From: Ktedonobacter sp.
Lineage (GTDB): Bacteria > Chloroflexota > Ktedonobacteria > Ktedonobacterales > Ktedonobacteraceae
NCBI GenBank assembly: GCA_003450555.1
Contig: DMFQ01000028.1
Coordinates: 1 to 16,338, forward strand
Length of the DNA stretch: 16,338 nucleotides
Direction: 5' to 3'
A program made the position numbers and the translations under genes. Shown here in pieces: positions 15,108 to 16,338 of the stretch (within the stretch, counting starts at the first letter, position 1; every line of letters begins with the position of its first letter). The notes beneath the pieces are model-generated. The model was not told the origin of the DNA. It did not search any database and was given only the letters and a program-made list of their open reading frames with translations.

Positions 15108-15421
15108 TGTACAGGCACATCCTCCACGTAGTTGCCCCGGCCATGAATAGTCACATTGCCTTCGCGCTCGACGTGAGCCTCTTCACGTTGCACAGTACCC
15201 GTAAAGCGCCTGGTTTCCTGAAAATGGCGCTTGCTAACTATCAACTCTTCAGTCACCACGGGCCGCTTCTCGATCAATATCTGCTCCGTGCGAATAGGAA
15301 TCCTGATGACCTCGCCCTCACCAATCTCGATGAGCTTACCAATTGGCTTTCGGTCGTGTCTATCAGCTTTCTCCTTTAGAAGATATTTTGAAGGATGCAA
15401 ACAGAAAATAGGCAATGGCAC
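15095..15421 (-). CDS. DUF2382 (YsnF/AvaK) domain fragment, partial paralogue of the neighbouring gene
   Basis: From about residue 30 the frame matches the second half of the neighbouring stress protein: IGEGEVIRIPIRTEQILIEKRPVVTEEL, then a KR-F-ETRRF stretch and REEAHVEREGNV. There is no GSP17M domain and only about half a DUF2382 domain. The first in-frame start, GTG at 15421, lies inside the loop of the terminator hairpin of the upstream gene. A strong AAAGGAG at 15376-15370 is followed by no ATG, GTG or TTG in the DUF2382 frame at a suitable distance, so expression is doubtful. It is probably a remnant of tandem duplication; a short expressed protein is possible. Confidence 0.55.
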   Translation of the reverse strand: MPLPIFCLHPSKYLLKEKADRHDRKPIGKLIEIGEGEVIRIPIRTEQILIEKRPVVTEELIVSKRHFQETRRFTGTVQREEAHVEREGNVTIHGRGNYVEDVPVHTEQ

Positions 15422-15453
15422 AGGCCTAAAATGTAACCATGCCGATTGCCTAT
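15408..15453 (-). terminator. Terminator after the GSP17M-DUF2382 gene
   Basis: On the minus strand, arms 15453-15440 and 15420-15408 pair over 13 bp with one bulged base around a 19-base loop, followed by TTTTCTGTTT. This is a plausible factor-independent terminator 20 nt downstream of the gene ending at 15474. Confidence 0.6.
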
Positions 15454-15473
15454 CCTTCTTGCTCCAGCTACTT

Positions 15474-16247
15474 TTATTGACCGTCTACATTGGTATCCTG
15501 GACATCTGTACCCCGGACATTCACATTACCTTCGCGCTCGATGCGAGCTTCTTCGTGTTGAACCGAATCCGAAACCCGCTGGGTGTCCTGGATCTGTCGT
15601 TTGCCAAGAGAGACCTCTTCTCTCACCACCGGCTGCTTATCAATCGTTACCTGTTCCTCACGAACAGGGATTCTGTAGGTCTCACCCTCACCTATTGGGG
15701 TATCGGATGGCTGACCTGAAGCAGGACGGCGCTCGATGACTACCTCTTCGCGGGAGACAGGTACATCGATGGACTGCTGTTCAGTGACCACCTCTTTGCG
15801 AATGCCAACCTGGCCAGTCTGAACCGCTTGTTTGTTTACATTCAACTGCTCTTCACGAAGCTGAACTTTCTGGCCAGCTTCAGTGTTATAGTCAGTCGCC
15901 TGATCTGAGCTAGCAGTATTTGCGTAGCTGGTTGTCTGACCTGAACGAGACGTATAATCGTAGCCACCATCGCGGCTCAAAATTTGGGATGCTTCTTGCT
16001 GGCGGTCATTCGTATTGACTACCACAACAGTGCGTCCTGCCTCAAACTCACCATTATAGAAAGTAGCTTCCTGTTCCGGCAAACCCAGGTTCTCCAGGGA
16101 GTTGGTGATGCCAGATCCGCCTTTACTTACAGAATACCTGATCTGATCTTTGCTAAAGCCAGCACTCATCAGATTATCCATAGCCTGCTGTGCCTGTGGT
16201 GTGTCTTGAAAGACACCCACCACAAAATTACGATTCGATGTTGTCAA
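15474..16247 (-). CDS. Stress protein with GSP17M-like and DUF2382 (YsnF/AvaK) domains
   Basis: The 257-residue protein has an N-terminal domain (about 7-95) like general stress protein 17M (VVGVFQDTPQAQQAMDNLMSAGF, ending GRTVVVVNT). A Ser/Thr/Gln-rich linker follows (about 98-125). The rest (about 128-240) is a DUF2382 domain of two similar halves: VQLREEQLNVNKQ with VPVSREEVVIERRP, then YRIPVREEQVTIDKQPV with EEARIEREGNV. Proteins with these domains are linked to general stress in Bacillus and cyanobacteria; their biochemical role is not established. No membrane segment is seen, so it is probably cytoplasmic. The TTG at 16247 is chosen because AAGGAG lies 6 nt upstream; the in-frame TTG at 16262 would put the ribosome-binding site inside the gene. 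A terminator follows, and a partial paralogue lies downstream. Confidence 0.85.
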   Translation of the reverse strand: MTTSNRNFVVGVFQDTPQAQQAMDNLMSAGFSKDQIRYSVSKGGSGITNSLENLGLPEQEATFYNGEFEAGRTVVVVNTNDRQQEASQILSRDGGYDYTSRSGQTTSYANTASSDQATDYNTEAGQKVQLREEQLNVNKQAVQTGQVGIRKEVVTEQQSIDVPVSREEVVIERRPASGQPSDTPIGEGETYRIPVREEQVTIDKQPVVREEVSLGKRQIQDTQRVSDSVQHEEARIEREGNVNVRGTDVQDTNVDGQ

Positions 16248-16338
16248 AATTTTCTCCTTCAACTATCAATAGTCGTTGTAAAGCGGTGAAGTCCCTTTTG
16301 TGGAGGCTCCCATTTCACAACTCCTATCCAACAAAATG

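Noticed and set aside
15231..15719. 162-codon plus-strand frame through the DUF2382 region
   Set aside because: It is antisense to clearly conserved DUF2382 sequence on the minus strand.

Overview
The window looks like chromosomal DNA of a Chloroflexota bacterium, most likely of the Ktedonobacteria type. This is inferred from gene content, not from a database match: a DnaD-like plus DnaC/DnaI-like helicase-loading pair beside dnaB, a CruA/CruP-type flavoprotein, a large XRE-STAND-TPR regulator, and many GTG/TTG starts. No tRNA, rRNA, CRISPR array or insertion sequence was seen.

Left part (1-1412, minus strand): two tandem cyclophilin-type peptidyl-prolyl isomerases. One is membrane-anchored with a Thr/Pro linker; the other is soluble and runs off the left edge. 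The divergent intergenic region (1413-1930) holds a dense cluster of DnaA boxes (1624-1767) followed by AT-rich DNA, an origin-like arrangement upstream of dnaB.

Replication block (1931-6357, plus strand): dnaB interrupted by a 137-residue mini-intein; a DnaD-domain protein; an AAA+ helicase-loader-like ATPase with a zinc motif and an unusually long disordered N-terminus; and a 69-residue free-standing DnaJ-type zinc-finger protein. The genes are tightly spaced or overlapping and read as a helicase plus helicase-loading cassette.

Middle (6358-10863, plus strand): a well-formed promoter and a ClpP whose catalytic Asp position is Asn, a long hairpin, then a probable operon of a HAD phosphatase, a SAM methyltransferase (start/stop overlap) and a CruA/CruP-like flavoprotein, perhaps acting on an isoprenoid or carotenoid.

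Right part (10864-16338): a decayed ArsR regulator, an SRPBCC protein and a Cys-rich protein with an internal duplication on the minus strand; a divergent XRE-NB-ARC-TPR (STAND) regulator on the plus strand; then, convergent to it, a stress protein with GSP17M and DUF2382 (YsnF/AvaK) domains and a partial second DUF2382 copy. Clear hairpins separate the convergent units.

The strongest observations are the very small natural DnaB intein with a near-perfect palindrome at the point where its endonuclease domain is missing, the origin-like DnaA-box cluster beside a helicase-loading gene set, the Asp-to-Asn ClpP, and the disrupted ArsR gene.
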